From NCBI GenBank assembly GCA_937923405.1, contig CALDUY010000038.1, positions 1 through 55,006 on the forward strand: DNA of 55,006 bases. Direction: 5' to 3'. The notes under the pieces were generated by a model. That model ran no database searches and was not told the DNA's origin. It worked only from the letters and a program-made list of their open reading frames with translations. Position numbers and translations under genes: made by a program. Each line of letters starts with the position of its first letter. The stretch's first letter is position 1. Origin of the DNA: an uncultured Gemmataceae bacterium. GTDB taxonomy: Bacteria > Planctomycetota > Planctomycetia > Gemmatales > Gemmataceae. Positions 1 to 10,697 of the stretch are shown here, one piece after another.

Positions 1-45
1 CCCCTCACCCCCGACCCCTCTCCCCACTGGGGCGAGGGGAGATCC
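1..45. repeat. Dispersed C-rich palindromic repeat (left copy)
   Basis: The window opens in a C-rich block of CCCCTCACCCC type that folds back on itself (CCCCTCTCCCC, 3-nt loop, then GGGGCGAGGGG). A related, cut-off copy closes the window at 54970-55006. Short C-rich palindromes of this kind are common intergenic REP-like sequences in large bacterial genomes. The 60 bases that follow show no gene. It may act as a transcription stop for the leftward gene that ends at 108. Confidence 0.6.
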
Positions 46-107
46 AGCGAGTGACGATCGTCAAGATTCCATAACATATAGACCCTTTCAGAGATCTTCC
101 ACATCGT

Positions 108-3020
108 TTACTCCCGAGTGATCGCCTCGTCGAGATTGAGAACGACACCGGCGACGGCGGTCAGGGCAGCGAGTTCGACGACGTCGAGCCGATCGTTAAG
201 CGCAGCCTCGCCAGTGCGAACCAATCGTCGGGCCGACTCGATGTCGTTGCGGTAATGGTGGCGATGCCGAGTCAGGGCAGCTTGCAGCACCGCCAGTTCG
301 TTGGCGTGGGGCTTCCGCGCCAGCACACGACGAACCAGTTCCGTCAGCCGTTCCTCGTCGTGGCCGGGCTTCTCCAGCAACCGCTCGGCCAGCACGCGGG
401 CAGCCTCGACATAGGTCACGTCGTTGAGCAGAATCAGCGCCTGAAGCGGGGTGTTGGTGCGCGTCTCGCGGACCTGGCACGACTCCCGACCGGCGGCGTC
501 GAAAGTGACGAAGTTCGGTGGAGCGACTGTTCGCTTCCAGAAGACATACAGCCCGCGACGATACAGCGCCTCGCCTCGATCGCGGACATACTCGGCATCG
601 GCCAGCTCGCGCCACAGCCCTTCGGGTTGATACGGTTTGACCGACGGACCGCCGAGCCGTTCGACGAGCAAACCGCTGGCCGCCAGCGCCTGATCGCGGA
701 TCATCTCCGCCGACAGCCGCAATCTCGACGCCCGAGCTAAAAGGCGATTTTCTGGATCGCGTTTAACTGCTTCTGGCTCGCTGCGCGACGACTGTTGATA
801 AGTCTGACTAGTGACGATCAGCCGCAACAGTCGCTTGACACGCCAGCCGGACTCGCGGAAGTCGACCGCCAGCCAGTCCAGCAGTTCCGGATGCGTCGGC
901 CAATCGCCCTGTGCGCCGAAGTCCTCGACGGTCCGCACCAGACCCTGACCGAAGAGCATCTGCCACAACCGATTGACGGCCACGCGCGCCGTCAGGGGAT
1001 TTTCCGCCTCGACCAACCAGCGGGCCAAGCCGAGACGGTTCGGCTGGTGCCGCCAGAGAGACAGCACCTCGGGCACGCCGGGGCCGACTGGCTCACCTGG
1101 CTGATCGTACTGCCCACGCTTCAGCACGAAGGTCTTGCGTGGCTGAGGCATCTCGCGCATCACCATCGTCGTGGGGATGACATGCTCGACCCAGTGCCGC
1201 CGCAGTTCGTGCAGCGCGTCCAGATGATTGAACTCTTCGCGGAGATACTTCGGCGCGTGGTGGTGCAAATAGTAACGCCGCAGCTTCTCTGTCTGGGCTG
1301 CGGAACGCGCCGCCGGCGGCTTGGCAAGAATGTCCGCGATCGACTCAGGGACAGCGGCCACCTGAGCATCCAGCTCGTTCAGTGTGCGAGGATGCAGCCG
1401 AACGTCGCTGACGCCGCTGCCAACACGGAAGGGACGATTGGTGGCGAACGACTGGTTCAGATCGTCGAGCAAGATCCGCAGCTTGGCTGGCTTGCCGTCG
1501 AGATAGACGCGCACCCCGGCGGCGACGCGCGAGCCGTCGTAGGTCACCAGCAAATGACGCCGCTGGTCGAGTTGGAGCTGTTCTTCCGTCTCGACACGGA
1601 TGGCATCGTCGAGCCAGCGCTTCACCAAGTTGACCTGCACGCGACCGTCGGCGAGTTGCACCGAGTAGCCTTCGCCGAACGGATCTTCCACCTTACGAGA
1701 GAGAAGAACTCCGGTAAGTTGAGAAGGCCGTATCCACGCCTCCAGACTGAAGCGATCGAAGTAGCCGAACGCTCCCGAGGCTTCGGTCAGCTTTTCGGGG
1801 GTGTCGGCAACGAGTGGTCCCGGGGCGCGTTCCCAGGCCGTCTGTCCTTCGCGAAGGGTCGGCTCGAACTTGCCCAGCCGCTCCCGGTGCTGGCGGATGC
1901 GTTCGTCGATCTCGGCCAACTGTTCGACCTGCCGGCGCGTCGGCGTCAGAACGTAGGGCGGCGAGTTGCCCACCTTTCGCGCCTTACCCTGCTCCGGCAC
2001 GTTGTTGAAAAAGGCGAACAGCTGATAGAACTCCTTCTGCGAAATCGGGTCGTACTTGTGATCGTGGCAGCGGGCACAGGTCAGCGTCAGCCCCAGCCAG
2101 ACAGTTGCCGTTGTCTCCACGCGATCGGCGACATACTCGACGGCGTACTCTTCGGGAATGATGCCACCCTCAGCGTTGCCCCGATGATTGCGATTGAACC
2201 CCGTCGCCAGGATTTGATCCAGCCGGGCGTTGGGCAGCAGATCGCCGGCCAGCTGCTCAATGGTGAACTGATCGAACGGCAGGTCGTGGTTGTAAGCTTC
2301 GATGACCCAGTCCCGCCAGCGCCACATAATCCGTTCCCCATCGTTCTGATAGCCGGAAGTGTCGGCGTAGCGAGCGGCGTCGAGCCAGCGAATGGCCAGC
2401 CGTTCGCCGAACCGGGGGCTGTGCAAGAGCCGATCGACAACGCGCTCGTAGGCATCGGGGCGGGTATCGGCCAGGAAGGCGTCCACTTCCTCAGGAGTGG
2501 GCGGCAGGCCGGTCAGATCCAGCGTGACTCGTCGCAGTAACGTAACCTTGTCCGCCGGCGGCGCGGGCCGCAGACCGGCTCGATCGAGGCGAGCAGCGAC
2601 GAAGCGATCGATTGGATTGCGCGCCCAAAGTGGATTTTTTGGAGACGGCAAATCGCTCTTTCGAGGAGGAAGAAAAGCCCAGTGTTTCTCCCACGGCGCG
2701 CCCTCGGCGATCCAGCGGCGCAGAGTAGCGATCTCCTCGGCGGACAGTTGCCGGGCCGACTTGCTCGGCGGCATGCGTTCGTGAGCCTCGGTCGAGACAA
2801 TCCGGCGGAGCAACTCGCTATCGTCAGCCTTGCCCAGCACAGGTCGAGCGCTGGTCTCAACATCGAGCCGTAGTCCCGCTTTGCGTGCCTTGGCGTCTGG
2901 TCCGTGACAGGCAAAGCAGGCGTCAGAGAGAATAGGCCGAACGTCGCGATTGAAGCTGATCTCGCCAGCCGACAGTCCGACCACGAACAGCGAGCTACAC
3001 AAAAGAGCCTGGCGGAACAT
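108..3020 (-). CDS. Planctomycete cytochrome c / DUF1549-DUF1553 (PSCyt1-PSCyt2-PSD1) protein
   Basis: A 970-residue exported protein. A signal peptide covers about residues 1-19 and is followed at once by a haem-binding CxxCH (C35, C38, H39; CFACHG), the PSCyt1 domain. DUF1549 lies at roughly 150-345 and carries a second conserved cysteine motif (CARCHDH). A LamG/concanavalin-like insert covers about 420-560 ('FSLEAWIRP'), and DUF1553/PSD1 about 690-900 ('NRLWQMLFGQGLV', 'TNTPLQALILLND'). This architecture is expanded in Planctomycetota, usually beside a DUF1501 protein, which is absent here. Its biochemical role is unknown; polysaccharide degradation or redox functions in the periplasm are proposed. 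The gene is the first in the window and reads away from the ABC transporter genes, with only 37 bp between. Confidence 0.93.
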   Translation of the reverse strand: MFRQALLCSSLFVVGLSAGEISFNRDVRPILSDACFACHGPDAKARKAGLRLDVETSARPVLGKADDSELLRRIVSTEAHERMPPSKSARQLSAEEIATLRRWIAEGAPWEKHWAFLPPRKSDLPSPKNPLWARNPIDRFVAARLDRAGLRPAPPADKVTLLRRVTLDLTGLPPTPEEVDAFLADTRPDAYERVVDRLLHSPRFGERLAIRWLDAARYADTSGYQNDGERIMWRWRDWVIEAYNHDLPFDQFTIEQLAGDLLPNARLDQILATGFNRNHRGNAEGGIIPEEYAVEYVADRVETTATVWLGLTLTCARCHDHKYDPISQKEFYQLFAFFNNVPEQGKARKVGNSPPYVLTPTRRQVEQLAEIDERIRQHRERLGKFEPTLREGQTAWERAPGPLVADTPEKLTEASGAFGYFDRFSLEAWIRPSQLTGVLLSRKVEDPFGEGYSVQLADGRVQVNLVKRWLDDAIRVETEEQLQLDQRRHLLVTYDGSRVAAGVRVYLDGKPAKLRILLDDLNQSFATNRPFRVGSGVSDVRLHPRTLNELDAQVAAVPESIADILAKPPAARSAAQTEKLRRYYLHHHAPKYLREEFNHLDALHELRRHWVEHVIPTTMVMREMPQPRKTFVLKRGQYDQPGEPVGPGVPEVLSLWRHQPNRLGLARWLVEAENPLTARVAVNRLWQMLFGQGLVRTVEDFGAQGDWPTHPELLDWLAVDFRESGWRVKRLLRLIVTSQTYQQSSRSEPEAVKRDPENRLLARASRLRLSAEMIRDQALAASGLLVERLGGPSVKPYQPEGLWRELADAEYVRDRGEALYRRGLYVFWKRTVAPPNFVTFDAAGRESCQVRETRTNTPLQALILLNDVTYVEAARVLAERLLEKPGHDEERLTELVRRVLARKPHANELAVLQAALTRHRHHYRNDIESARRLVRTGEAALNDRLDVVELAALTAVAGVVLNLDEAITRE

Positions 3021-3057
3021 GAGCAGCCACCCGCGCGAGGAAGAGAAACACCTGGCC

Positions 3058-5243
3058 TCATGATACCCGCTGCCGAGTCAGCCGCAAGACGGTGAAGCCG
3101 ACCAAGGCCAGCGCGACGGAGCCGGCCAGCAGCCAGACGGGATAGTGCTGCTGCTCGGCGACGAGCCAACCGGCCTCGGTCAGCTGCGGCTCATAGTAGC
3201 CCAGCAGGACGATGCAGCCATTGTGCAGCAGATGCAACAATATGCCCGGGAGTACACTGCCGGCGCGGTAGGCCAGCGTGCCCAGCACTAGGCCCATGAG
3301 AAAGCTGGGCAACAGGCGTTCCACGGCCACGGAATTACTAACAAAGAGATGAAAGATCGCGAATAGAGCCGCTGAGGCAACGATGGCCCGACCAGGGCGG
3401 CGCTCCTCGCCCAACAACGCTTGCAGGAGAAAGCCGCGGAAGAACAGCTCCTCGGCAATCGCGGGCAGCACGGCCATCGCCAGCACAATGAAGACCGGCG
3501 ACAACTCTCGCCAACGATCAAGGAGTTTTTTGCTCTCTTGTTGCAGGGATTCCGGCAGCGTGGACAGGCCGAGCTGTCGCAGCACGACCACCGCTTCATG
3601 GACCAACGGCCACAACGAAACGCCCAGCAGCAGCGCCGCCAGCAACGACACGACTGAAGCTCCACGCAGGGCAAAGCCGGAGCGGAACAGCACGCGACCA
3701 CGCCAGAAGACGAACATCGGCACGCCGACGAAGAGCAGCAGGTTCAAGACGCTAGCCAGGACCAGGCGAGTCTCCAGGGGCAGGTCGCGTAACTGGGCCA
3801 GACCAGCGTTGAGCAGAAAGTTCACGGGGAACAACAGCGCTAGGCAAAGCATCGCCGTCGAGGCGGCGGCGTGGCGGCTCGGCTCGCTGGGTCGGCGAAC
3901 CAACTCTGACCAGCCCGAACTTTCACTGGTCAGCACGGCCTCGGCTCCGAAGATGCGCGAGGCCAGCAAGATCGCCGCCACCGCGTACAGTAGCGTCGTA
4001 GCCACCACCAGCGCGGTCAGCAGCAGGTCAGCCTTGCCCGAAAGTATCTCGCGAGCCAACAGCACGATGTTGATGAGCGGAGCGACGGCCAACGGACCGC
4101 CCAAGGGAAAATCCATCAACGCCATCAAGCCCGGAGCCAGGCACAGCAGCATCAACGGAATCAGGTACGACTGAGCTTCCTTGAAGCTGCGGGCGAAGCT
4201 GGTCAGCGACAGCAGCACCGCCGAGAAAAACGCTGCGAACAGCACCAACAGGGCCAGCACCTGCAAAAGGTTCAGCACGGTCAGACTCGCGCCGAAGACT
4301 GCAGGACCAATGCCGGTGGCGAACAGGGTCAGGGCCATCATACCCAGGTTGACCAGAGCAGTGAGCAGAGCCACGGTCCAGACGGCGAAATACTTGGCCA
4401 AGAGAACGTCCAAGCGCGGAATGGGAGCGGCAATGAGGATTTCTAGGGTGCCGCGCTCGCGTTCGCCGGCGGTCAGGTCGATGGCTGGATAGACCGCGCC
4501 GGTCATAGTCATGAGAATGAGAATTAAGGGAATAAGGATCGGCAAAATCGACGATTTGGCCCGGTTCTCGTCGAGGACCGCAACAGCCTGAACGCGCACT
4601 GGATCGCCGCGCAGATTGATGCTGGCACGCTTGAGGATGTTGGTCACGTCCCAAGCGTTGGCCTCGGCGGTGAGAATCTCCAGGTAGCGGACGGCGTCAT
4701 GGCCGCGCGGCGAATCCGGACGATAGAGCAGCTCCCAGTCCATGATCGGTCCGCGTCGGTTGAGCTGGCGTGGCTCTTCCGAGGGACGCGGCCGCAACGC
4801 CACGTCCACCACCCCCTCACGAACAGACTGCTCGGGATCAAGGATCGGCACTACCTCCAGCCGCGGCACGTTCTCCAGATAGGTCGGTGGATGGTCCCGG
4901 TCCGGAGTCTGCCCCGGTGGTGTGTGCCGTCGCAGCCGCTCGGGAATGCCGATCTCCGTCCAGAAACGGTAGAGATTCGCCGCGGCCGGCAGATACTGCA
5001 ACTGCGGTTTGCCCGAGCTGTTCTCGTCGTTGTTTTCGATCGGTCGAGCGGGCAAGCCGACATAGAAGCGTGGCCATTCCTTCTCGATTTTCTTGTAACC
5101 GGCTATCTGGAAAAATGCCATCGCTAAAATCGGATATAGAAGCAACGGCATCAGCAACAGAGTGAGAATGGTTCGTCGATCGCGGAGGCACTCGCTGAGT
5201 TCCTTGCGAGTCAGTCGACCCAACCGTCCCAGTCGCGCGTACA

Positions 5244-5244
<1 letters not shown>
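3058..5244 (-). CDS. ABC transporter permease (NatB type) fused to a CPBP membrane protease
   Basis: A 728-residue polytopic membrane protein. The N-terminal half is an ABC-2/NatB-like permease: one helix near residue 30, a long extracytoplasmic region, then a helix bundle containing 'ILMTMTGAVYPAIDLTAGERERGTLE', typical of Na+-efflux permeases. The C-terminal third is a CPBP (CAAX/bacteriocin-processing) intramembrane metalloprotease domain with the glutamate-arginine motif EELFFRGF and a later histidine motif (LFAIFHLF). An in-frame start exists further upstream at 5409, but 5244 is preferred: its ATG overlaps the stop of the ATPase gene as TGATG, the usual sign of translational coupling. 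The pair forms one exporter operon. Substrate is unknown; sodium or a peptide are both possible. The fusion of permease and protease is seen in planctomycetes. Confidence 0.88.
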
Positions 5245-6017
<773 letters not shown>

Positions 6018-6098
6018 GAGCGACCTTTCCGAACTGCAAGGTGGGGATGCTGATTGTTACGTCGGTCCGGCTGGGATGGTTCGCTCGCCCGGGGCAAC

Positions 6099-6104
6099 TA
6101 TAAT
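6099..6104 (+). promoter_or_regulatory. Candidate -10 box for proS
   Basis: A perfect TATAAT stands 35 bp upstream of the proS start. The hexamer 17 bp further up (ATGGTT) matches the -35 consensus poorly, so only the -10 is convincing. The site lies in the divergent gap between proS and the ABC ATPase gene. Confidence 0.4.
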
Positions 6105-6138
6105 CACCCTATTGGACACCGTACCCCAGGAGCCAGCG

Positions 6139-7644
6139 ATGGCCGCTGAAAAGATTACTTCGCGTTCTCAAGACTATTCCCAATGGTATCTCGACATCAT
6201 TCACCGCGCCGGACTCGCCGAAAACAGCGACGTTCGCGGCTGCATGGTGATTAAACCGAACGGCTACGCCATCTGGGAGAAGATGCAGCGAGCCTTGGAT
6301 CGCCTCTTCAAGGACACTGGCCACGTTAACGCCTATTTTCCTCTGTTTATTCCTAAAAACTTCTTCCAGAAGGAAGAGCAGATGGCCGAAGGGTTCGCCA
6401 AGGAGTGCGCCGTCGTCACGCACTATCGGCTACGCTCACGCCAGGGCAAGATCGAGGTCGATCCCGAAGCAAAGCTCGAAGAGGAACTGATTGTTCGCCC
6501 AACCTCGGAAACAATCATCTGGAACACCTTCAAGAATTGGATCCAGAGCTACCGTGATCTGCCGTTGCTCCTCAATCAGTGGGCCAACGTCGTTCGTTGG
6601 GAAATGCGAACGCGGCTATTTTTGCGGACAGCAGAGTTTCTCTGGCAAGAAGGGCACACCGCTCATGCCACCCAGCAAGAGGCGGAGGACGAGACGCGGC
6701 AGATGGTCGAAGTCTACCGGCGCTTCGCCGAGGAGTGGATGGCCATGCCCGTGCTGGTCGGTCCCAAAAGCGAAGGGCAAAAGTTTCCCGGCGCGGTCTA
6801 CACGCTGTGCATCGAGGCGCTGATGCAGGATGGCCGCGCTTTGCAGGCCGGTACCAGCCACTTCCTGGGCCAGAACTTCGCCAAGGCCTTCGATGTCACC
6901 TTCCAGAACGACAAGGGCCAACGCGAATTCGCCTGGGCCACCTCCTGGGGAGTGTCAACCCGACTCATCGGTGGACTTATCATGACTCATTCCGACGATC
7001 AAGGGTTGATCGTACCTCCGCGTTTAGCTCCTATTCATGTCGCGATTGTCCCAATTGGCAAAACCGACGAGGAGCGCGACCAGACCGTGCAAGCGGCGGA
7101 GCGACTCGCCCAAGCCCTGCGCGATCTGCCACGCGAGAGCTTCTTCGACTATGAACCGTTAATCGTCCGTGTCGATAAGGACTTCCAGCACATGCCCGGC
7201 TTCCGCTTCGCCGAGTGGGAACTCAAGGGCGTACCCGTCCGCGTCGAGCTAGGGCCGAAAGATCTCGCCCAGAACGCCTGCGTGCTGGCCCGGCGCGACA
7301 TGGGCAAGGAAGGCAAGCAGCTGGGCGTGCCGTTGACCGAGGCTCCCGCTCGCATTGTCACCATGCTCAAGGAGATTCAGAGCAGTCTGTTCGCCAAGGC
7401 CCGCGCCTTCCGCGATCGCTCGATCCACCAGGCGAACAGTTACGATGAGTTCAAAAAGAAGATCGAGGACGGCGGCTTCGTGATGGCCCATTGGGACGGC
7501 ACACGCGAGACGGAAGATCGCATTCAGGAAGAGACCAAGGCGACGATCCGCTGCATCCCGTTCGATCGAGTCAAAGAAGCCGGCCAGTGCATGGTGACGG
7601 GCCGATCCAGCGAGGGCCGCGTCGCCTTCGCCCGAGCGTACTAG
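6139..7644 (+). CDS. proS: Prolyl-tRNA synthetase, archaeal/eukaryotic type
   Basis: A 501-residue class II aminoacyl-tRNA synthetase that charges tRNA-Pro. Recognisable segments are the motif 2 region (RPTSETIIW ... NQWANVVRWEMRTRLFLRTAEFLWQEGHTAH), the motif 3-like 'TSWGVSTRLIGGLIMTHSDDQGL', an anticodon-binding domain from about residue 300, and a C-terminal domain ending in tyrosine (FARAY), as in the short archaeal/eukaryotic ProRS without the bacterial editing insert. The open frame extends upstream to 6016, but the ATG at 6139 has a clean ribosome site (AGGAG, 6 bp spacing) and begins the conserved sequence. The gene stands alone and is followed by a palindromic repeat. Confidence 0.96.
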   Translation: MAAEKITSRSQDYSQWYLDIIHRAGLAENSDVRGCMVIKPNGYAIWEKMQRALDRLFKDTGHVNAYFPLFIPKNFFQKEEQMAEGFAKECAVVTHYRLRSRQGKIEVDPEAKLEEELIVRPTSETIIWNTFKNWIQSYRDLPLLLNQWANVVRWEMRTRLFLRTAEFLWQEGHTAHATQQEAEDETRQMVEVYRRFAEEWMAMPVLVGPKSEGQKFPGAVYTLCIEALMQDGRALQAGTSHFLGQNFAKAFDVTFQNDKGQREFAWATSWGVSTRLIGGLIMTHSDDQGLIVPPRLAPIHVAIVPIGKTDEERDQTVQAAERLAQALRDLPRESFFDYEPLIVRVDKDFQHMPGFRFAEWELKGVPVRVELGPKDLAQNACVLARRDMGKEGKQLGVPLTEAPARIVTMLKEIQSSLFAKARAFRDRSIHQANSYDEFKKKIEDGGFVMAHWDGTRETEDRIQEETKATIRCIPFDRVKEAGQCMVTGRSSEGRVAFARAY

Positions 7645-7674
7645 GTCGGGCACACGCCGTTTCCCCAGAGCAAC

Positions 7675-7740
7675 GCCGGCTAAAGCCGGCGACTACCACG
7701 CATCAACGGTAGCCGCTGGCTTTAGCCAGCGATCCGCTAC
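7675..7740. repeat. Palindromic GTAGCCGC-type intergenic repeat; probable two-way terminator
   Basis: Two nearby hairpins: GCCGGC-TAAA-GCCGGC (7675-7690) and CGCTGGCT-TT-AGCCAGCG (7714-7731), flanked by GACTACC and GCTACC. The second is the same design as the repeat at 26605-26664. It lies between the convergent proS and gcvH genes, where it could end transcription from both sides. Confidence 0.65.
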
Positions 7741-7766
7741 CCCATGTTGTAACGCGTACTAATCCG

Positions 7767-8153
7767 TTAGTGCTGCTCGGAGGCGATCTGTTTTTGGTAT
7801 TCCTCGTAAGTCATCAGTTGCTCGAAAGCGGCGGGTTTGTCGACACGGATCTTGATCAGCCAACCGCTGCCGAACGGATCATTCTTGACTGGCGACGGAT
7901 CCTCTTCCAACGGCGAGTTGACCTCGATCACCTCGCCGTCGAGCGGAGCGTACACATCGCTCACCGCCTTGACCGTTTCAATGTTGCCGAACTCCTGACC
8001 GGCGAAGACGTGATCGCCCACGTCGGGCAGTTCGACAAAAGTGATGTCGGTGAGCTGATCGGCGGCAAACTTAGTGATACCGACCGTGACGATGTTCTTG
8101 TCCAGCGACGCCCACTCATGCGATTTGGTGTAGCGCAGCGTATTTAGATCCAT
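7767..8153 (-). CDS. gcvH: Glycine cleavage system H protein
   Basis: A 128-residue lipoyl carrier of the glycine cleavage complex. It shuttles the aminomethyl group from the P protein to the T protein. The lipoylation region reads NIETVKAVSDVYAPLDGEV, with the conserved lysine in 'ETVKA'. Length and the N-terminus (LRYTKSHEWA) are standard. It lies 30 bp downstream of gcvT and reads with it, so the two are likely cotranscribed. The P-protein and lipoamide dehydrogenase genes are not in the window. Confidence 0.97.
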   Translation of the reverse strand: MDLNTLRYTKSHEWASLDKNIVTVGITKFAADQLTDITFVELPDVGDHVFAGQEFGNIETVKAVSDVYAPLDGEVIEVNSPLEEDPSPVKNDPFGSGWLIKIRVDKPAAFEQLMTYEEYQKQIASEQH

Positions 8154-8183
8154 GAGTTCAGCTTCTCCTCTTGGGGGGTGGCA

Positions 8184-9266
8184 TCAAATCAGTTTGGGGC
8201 GTCGATAGAACGGTAATTCGACGACGACAGCCCTAGCCCGAGTTTTGCCGATCTCCACGGCCAGCACCGTGCCGACCGCCGTCACGCGCGGAGCGACGTA
8301 GGCCATTGCGATCGCTTTGCCGAGCGTCGGCGTGATGGTGCCGCTGGTGACCGTACCGCACGGCTGGTCGTCGGCCAAGACGACGGCTCCCTCACGGGCG
8401 GCCCGTTTGCCCTCCACCTCCAGTCCCACTCGCACGGGCCGCGTCGTGTCCTGTTGGCGTTGCAGCAGCGCCGAGCGTCCGATGAAGTCACCCTTATCGA
8501 ACTTAACCGCCCAGGCCAGTCCAGCCTGGAGCGGGTCGATCTGCTCGTTCAGCTCGTGGCCGTACAACGGCATGGCGGCTTCCAGGCGGAGGGTGTCGCG
8601 GGCACCGAGTCCCGCAGGCTTGGCTCCGCGTGCGGCCAGTTCGTTGGCTAGCTCCTCCCCTTGCTCCGCCGCCACGATCACCTCAAAGCCGTCCTCCCCA
8701 GTGTAGCCGGTCCGGCTGACGACACAATCCCGGCCCCGGTAGCGGGTCGGCGTAGCGAAGTAGTACTTCAGTGAGGCAACGTCGGCCTCGAACAGGCCCT
8801 CGCACGCGGCCAGTGCTAACGGTCCCTGAACGGCCAACATGCACGTTGTCTCCGTCCGATCCTCGAGGGTCACGTCGCGGCCCTGGGCGTGCTGCCGCAG
8901 CCAACTGACGATCTTCTCTCGGTTCGAAGCGTTGACCACCATCGCCCACCCGTAGGGCCAACGGTAAACCAGCACATCATCGAGGATGCCGCCCTGGTCG
9001 TTGCAGATCAGCCCATAGCGAACCTGCATCTCCTTCATCGTGGCGGCGTTATTGGTCCAGACATGCTGGAGCAAGGCCAGGGCATCGGCACCGCCGAACG
9101 ACAGCCGGGCCATGTGCGAGACATCGAACAGCCCGCAGCGGGTACGAACGGCCTGATGCTCCTCCGTGATGGAGCCATAGCGGATCGGCATGTGCCAGCC
9201 GGCAAACTCCACCAGGGTCGCGCCCTGGGCCAGATGCCAGTCATGAAGAGGCGTTCGCAGGGGCAT
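8184..9266 (-). CDS. gcvT: Glycine cleavage system T protein (aminomethyltransferase)
   Basis: A 360-residue tetrahydrofolate-dependent aminomethyltransferase. It releases ammonia from the H-protein-bound intermediate and makes methylene-THF. The N-terminus (TPLHDWHLAQGATLVEFAGWHMPIRYGSI) and the folate-binding region (CGLFDVSHMARL; GYTGEDGFEV; 'RDTLRLEAAMPLYGHEL') are typical. The start overlaps the end of the upstream membrane glycosyltransferase gene by 26 bp, and gcvH follows after 30 bp, so the three may be one leftward transcript. Confidence 0.96.
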   Translation of the reverse strand: MPLRTPLHDWHLAQGATLVEFAGWHMPIRYGSITEEHQAVRTRCGLFDVSHMARLSFGGADALALLQHVWTNNAATMKEMQVRYGLICNDQGGILDDVLVYRWPYGWAMVVNASNREKIVSWLRQHAQGRDVTLEDRTETTCMLAVQGPLALAACEGLFEADVASLKYYFATPTRYRGRDCVVSRTGYTGEDGFEVIVAAEQGEELANELAARGAKPAGLGARDTLRLEAAMPLYGHELNEQIDPLQAGLAWAVKFDKGDFIGRSALLQRQQDTTRPVRVGLEVEGKRAAREGAVVLADDQPCGTVTSGTITPTLGKAIAMAYVAPRVTAVGTVLAVEIGKTRARAVVVELPFYRRPKLI

Positions 9267-10617
9267 GAACGAGGAACCTCATATCCGGGTCGGGCTGATG
9301 TTCTAGATTGTATGCACCAAGGCGAGCGAAGTCCGCGCGCCGCGACAAGACCACCAATCCGCCCAGCAACATAAGAAACGCCCAGGTGTAGGCTCCGTAG
9401 ACCTGAGCCATCTTGGCGAAGTCGGGAGACAGACCCGTCTCGAAGCGGTTCTTGCCTCCGCCTAGTCCAGGAATGAGCAGCAACAGCAGCACCGACACCA
9501 GCAGTGTCACGAAGACGACCCGAGCCGATCCGCGCATCCGCAGCGTGGCGACGACGAGCAACGCCAACGGCACCAGCAGCGTCACGGCATGATGCTTCCA
9601 GGTGCGTTCGCTGAATAAGAGCATGCCCAGCACGACCAGGCCGAACTCCGCGAGCGTGCGCCAACTGTCGCGCCGCCTGGCCCGGCAGCACCAGCCGACC
9701 AGCAACAGATAGCCGACCAGACAACACTGCGTCAGGCGGCGAGCAATGATCGGCGACAGCGACAATAGGTTGTCATAACGCATCGGCACCATCTCACCGC
9801 CGTTCCAGGCGATGAACGACGGGCTTTCCGTGGCCAACCGGGTGACGAGTCCGGGAAGCGATTGATTGATATGTTCGCTCGTCACCTTGCCCTCGATGAG
9901 GAACGGCTCGACCATGACGTGATACCAACTGACGAGCTGTTGCTGATGTTCGACGAAGCCGAGTCGGGCGGCGGGCACCAGACCGGGATAGAGAAACAGT
10001 GCCAGCCCCAGGCCACAGCCGGCCAGTGTTTTCCACGAGCGCTTCCACACCAGATAGGGCACGAACAAGGCCGGCGTCAGCTTGCAAGCAATGCCTAACG
10101 CTAGCAACCCCCCGGCAAGCAGATCGCGTCGCGCTCGATAGGCGGTCAGCATCGTCACCACCAGAAATAGAATCACGAGGTTGACGTTGCCATGCGAGAG
10201 ATCGTCGAGGATCGGCTTGCCGCTCACCAGCACGATGAGCATCCAGGCCCAACGCGGAGCATACGGTTGCACCAGGCGAATCACCTGCCACAGAGCCAGG
10301 CCGGCCATCGCCACCTTGAGATAAAACCAGACCAACGCCGCCGGAACTGGATCCAGTCGCGCGATCGGTTCGAGCAGAACGGCCATCATCGGCGGATTGG
10401 GAAAGTGATGTACCGCCGAGATGTCGACCCCGTCCTCGAGTTGCAACAGCTGCGACTGCCAGCGAGTGAACGCCGTCCCCCCCTCCCGGGAGACGCGGCG
10501 AGCGACGCGCACACTCAAGCCAACCACGAGCAGTAGCAACACCACTACAAAGAGACGTTCCAGGCGCGATCGTGCCACGACTTGAACCTCCGTGTCCAGG
10601 GACGAATGACTCGCCAA
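9241..10617 (-). CDS. GT87/DUF2029-family membrane glycosyltransferase-like protein
   Basis: A 458-residue polytopic membrane protein with about nine to eleven hydrophobic helices. The first loop contains 'DISAVHHFPNPPMMAVLLEPIARLDP', matching the family's conserved Pro-rich catalytic loop, and later 'SHGNVNLVILFLVV' and 'KLTPALFVPYLVWKRSWKTLAG' are hallmarks of DUF2029 (GT87) polyprenyl-phosphate-dependent mannosyl/arabinosyl transferases. The acceptor and sugar are unknown. Its last codons overlap gcvT, which has no functional link; the overlap probably just reflects tight packing. Confidence 0.8.
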   Translation of the reverse strand: MASHSSLDTEVQVVARSRLERLFVVVLLLLVVGLSVRVARRVSREGGTAFTRWQSQLLQLEDGVDISAVHHFPNPPMMAVLLEPIARLDPVPAALVWFYLKVAMAGLALWQVIRLVQPYAPRWAWMLIVLVSGKPILDDLSHGNVNLVILFLVVTMLTAYRARRDLLAGGLLALGIACKLTPALFVPYLVWKRSWKTLAGCGLGLALFLYPGLVPAARLGFVEHQQQLVSWYHVMVEPFLIEGKVTSEHINQSLPGLVTRLATESPSFIAWNGGEMVPMRYDNLLSLSPIIARRLTQCCLVGYLLLVGWCCRARRRDSWRTLAEFGLVVLGMLLFSERTWKHHAVTLLVPLALLVVATLRMRGSARVVFVTLLVSVLLLLLIPGLGGGKNRFETGLSPDFAKMAQVYGAYTWAFLMLLGGLVVLSRRADFARLGAYNLEHQPDPDMRFLVHAPANASS

Positions 10618-10697
10618 AGAGAGAGTCGCTCATCGAGGGCTTCGACGTCAAGGCTACCTTGACACACGGAGCCGATTCGGGCTTGAATAGCCAGCCT

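Noticed and set aside
795..2540. 581-codon open frame on the plus strand
   Set aside because: It is antisense to the DUF1549/DUF1553 gene, has no recognisable domain and arises from high-GC codon structure.
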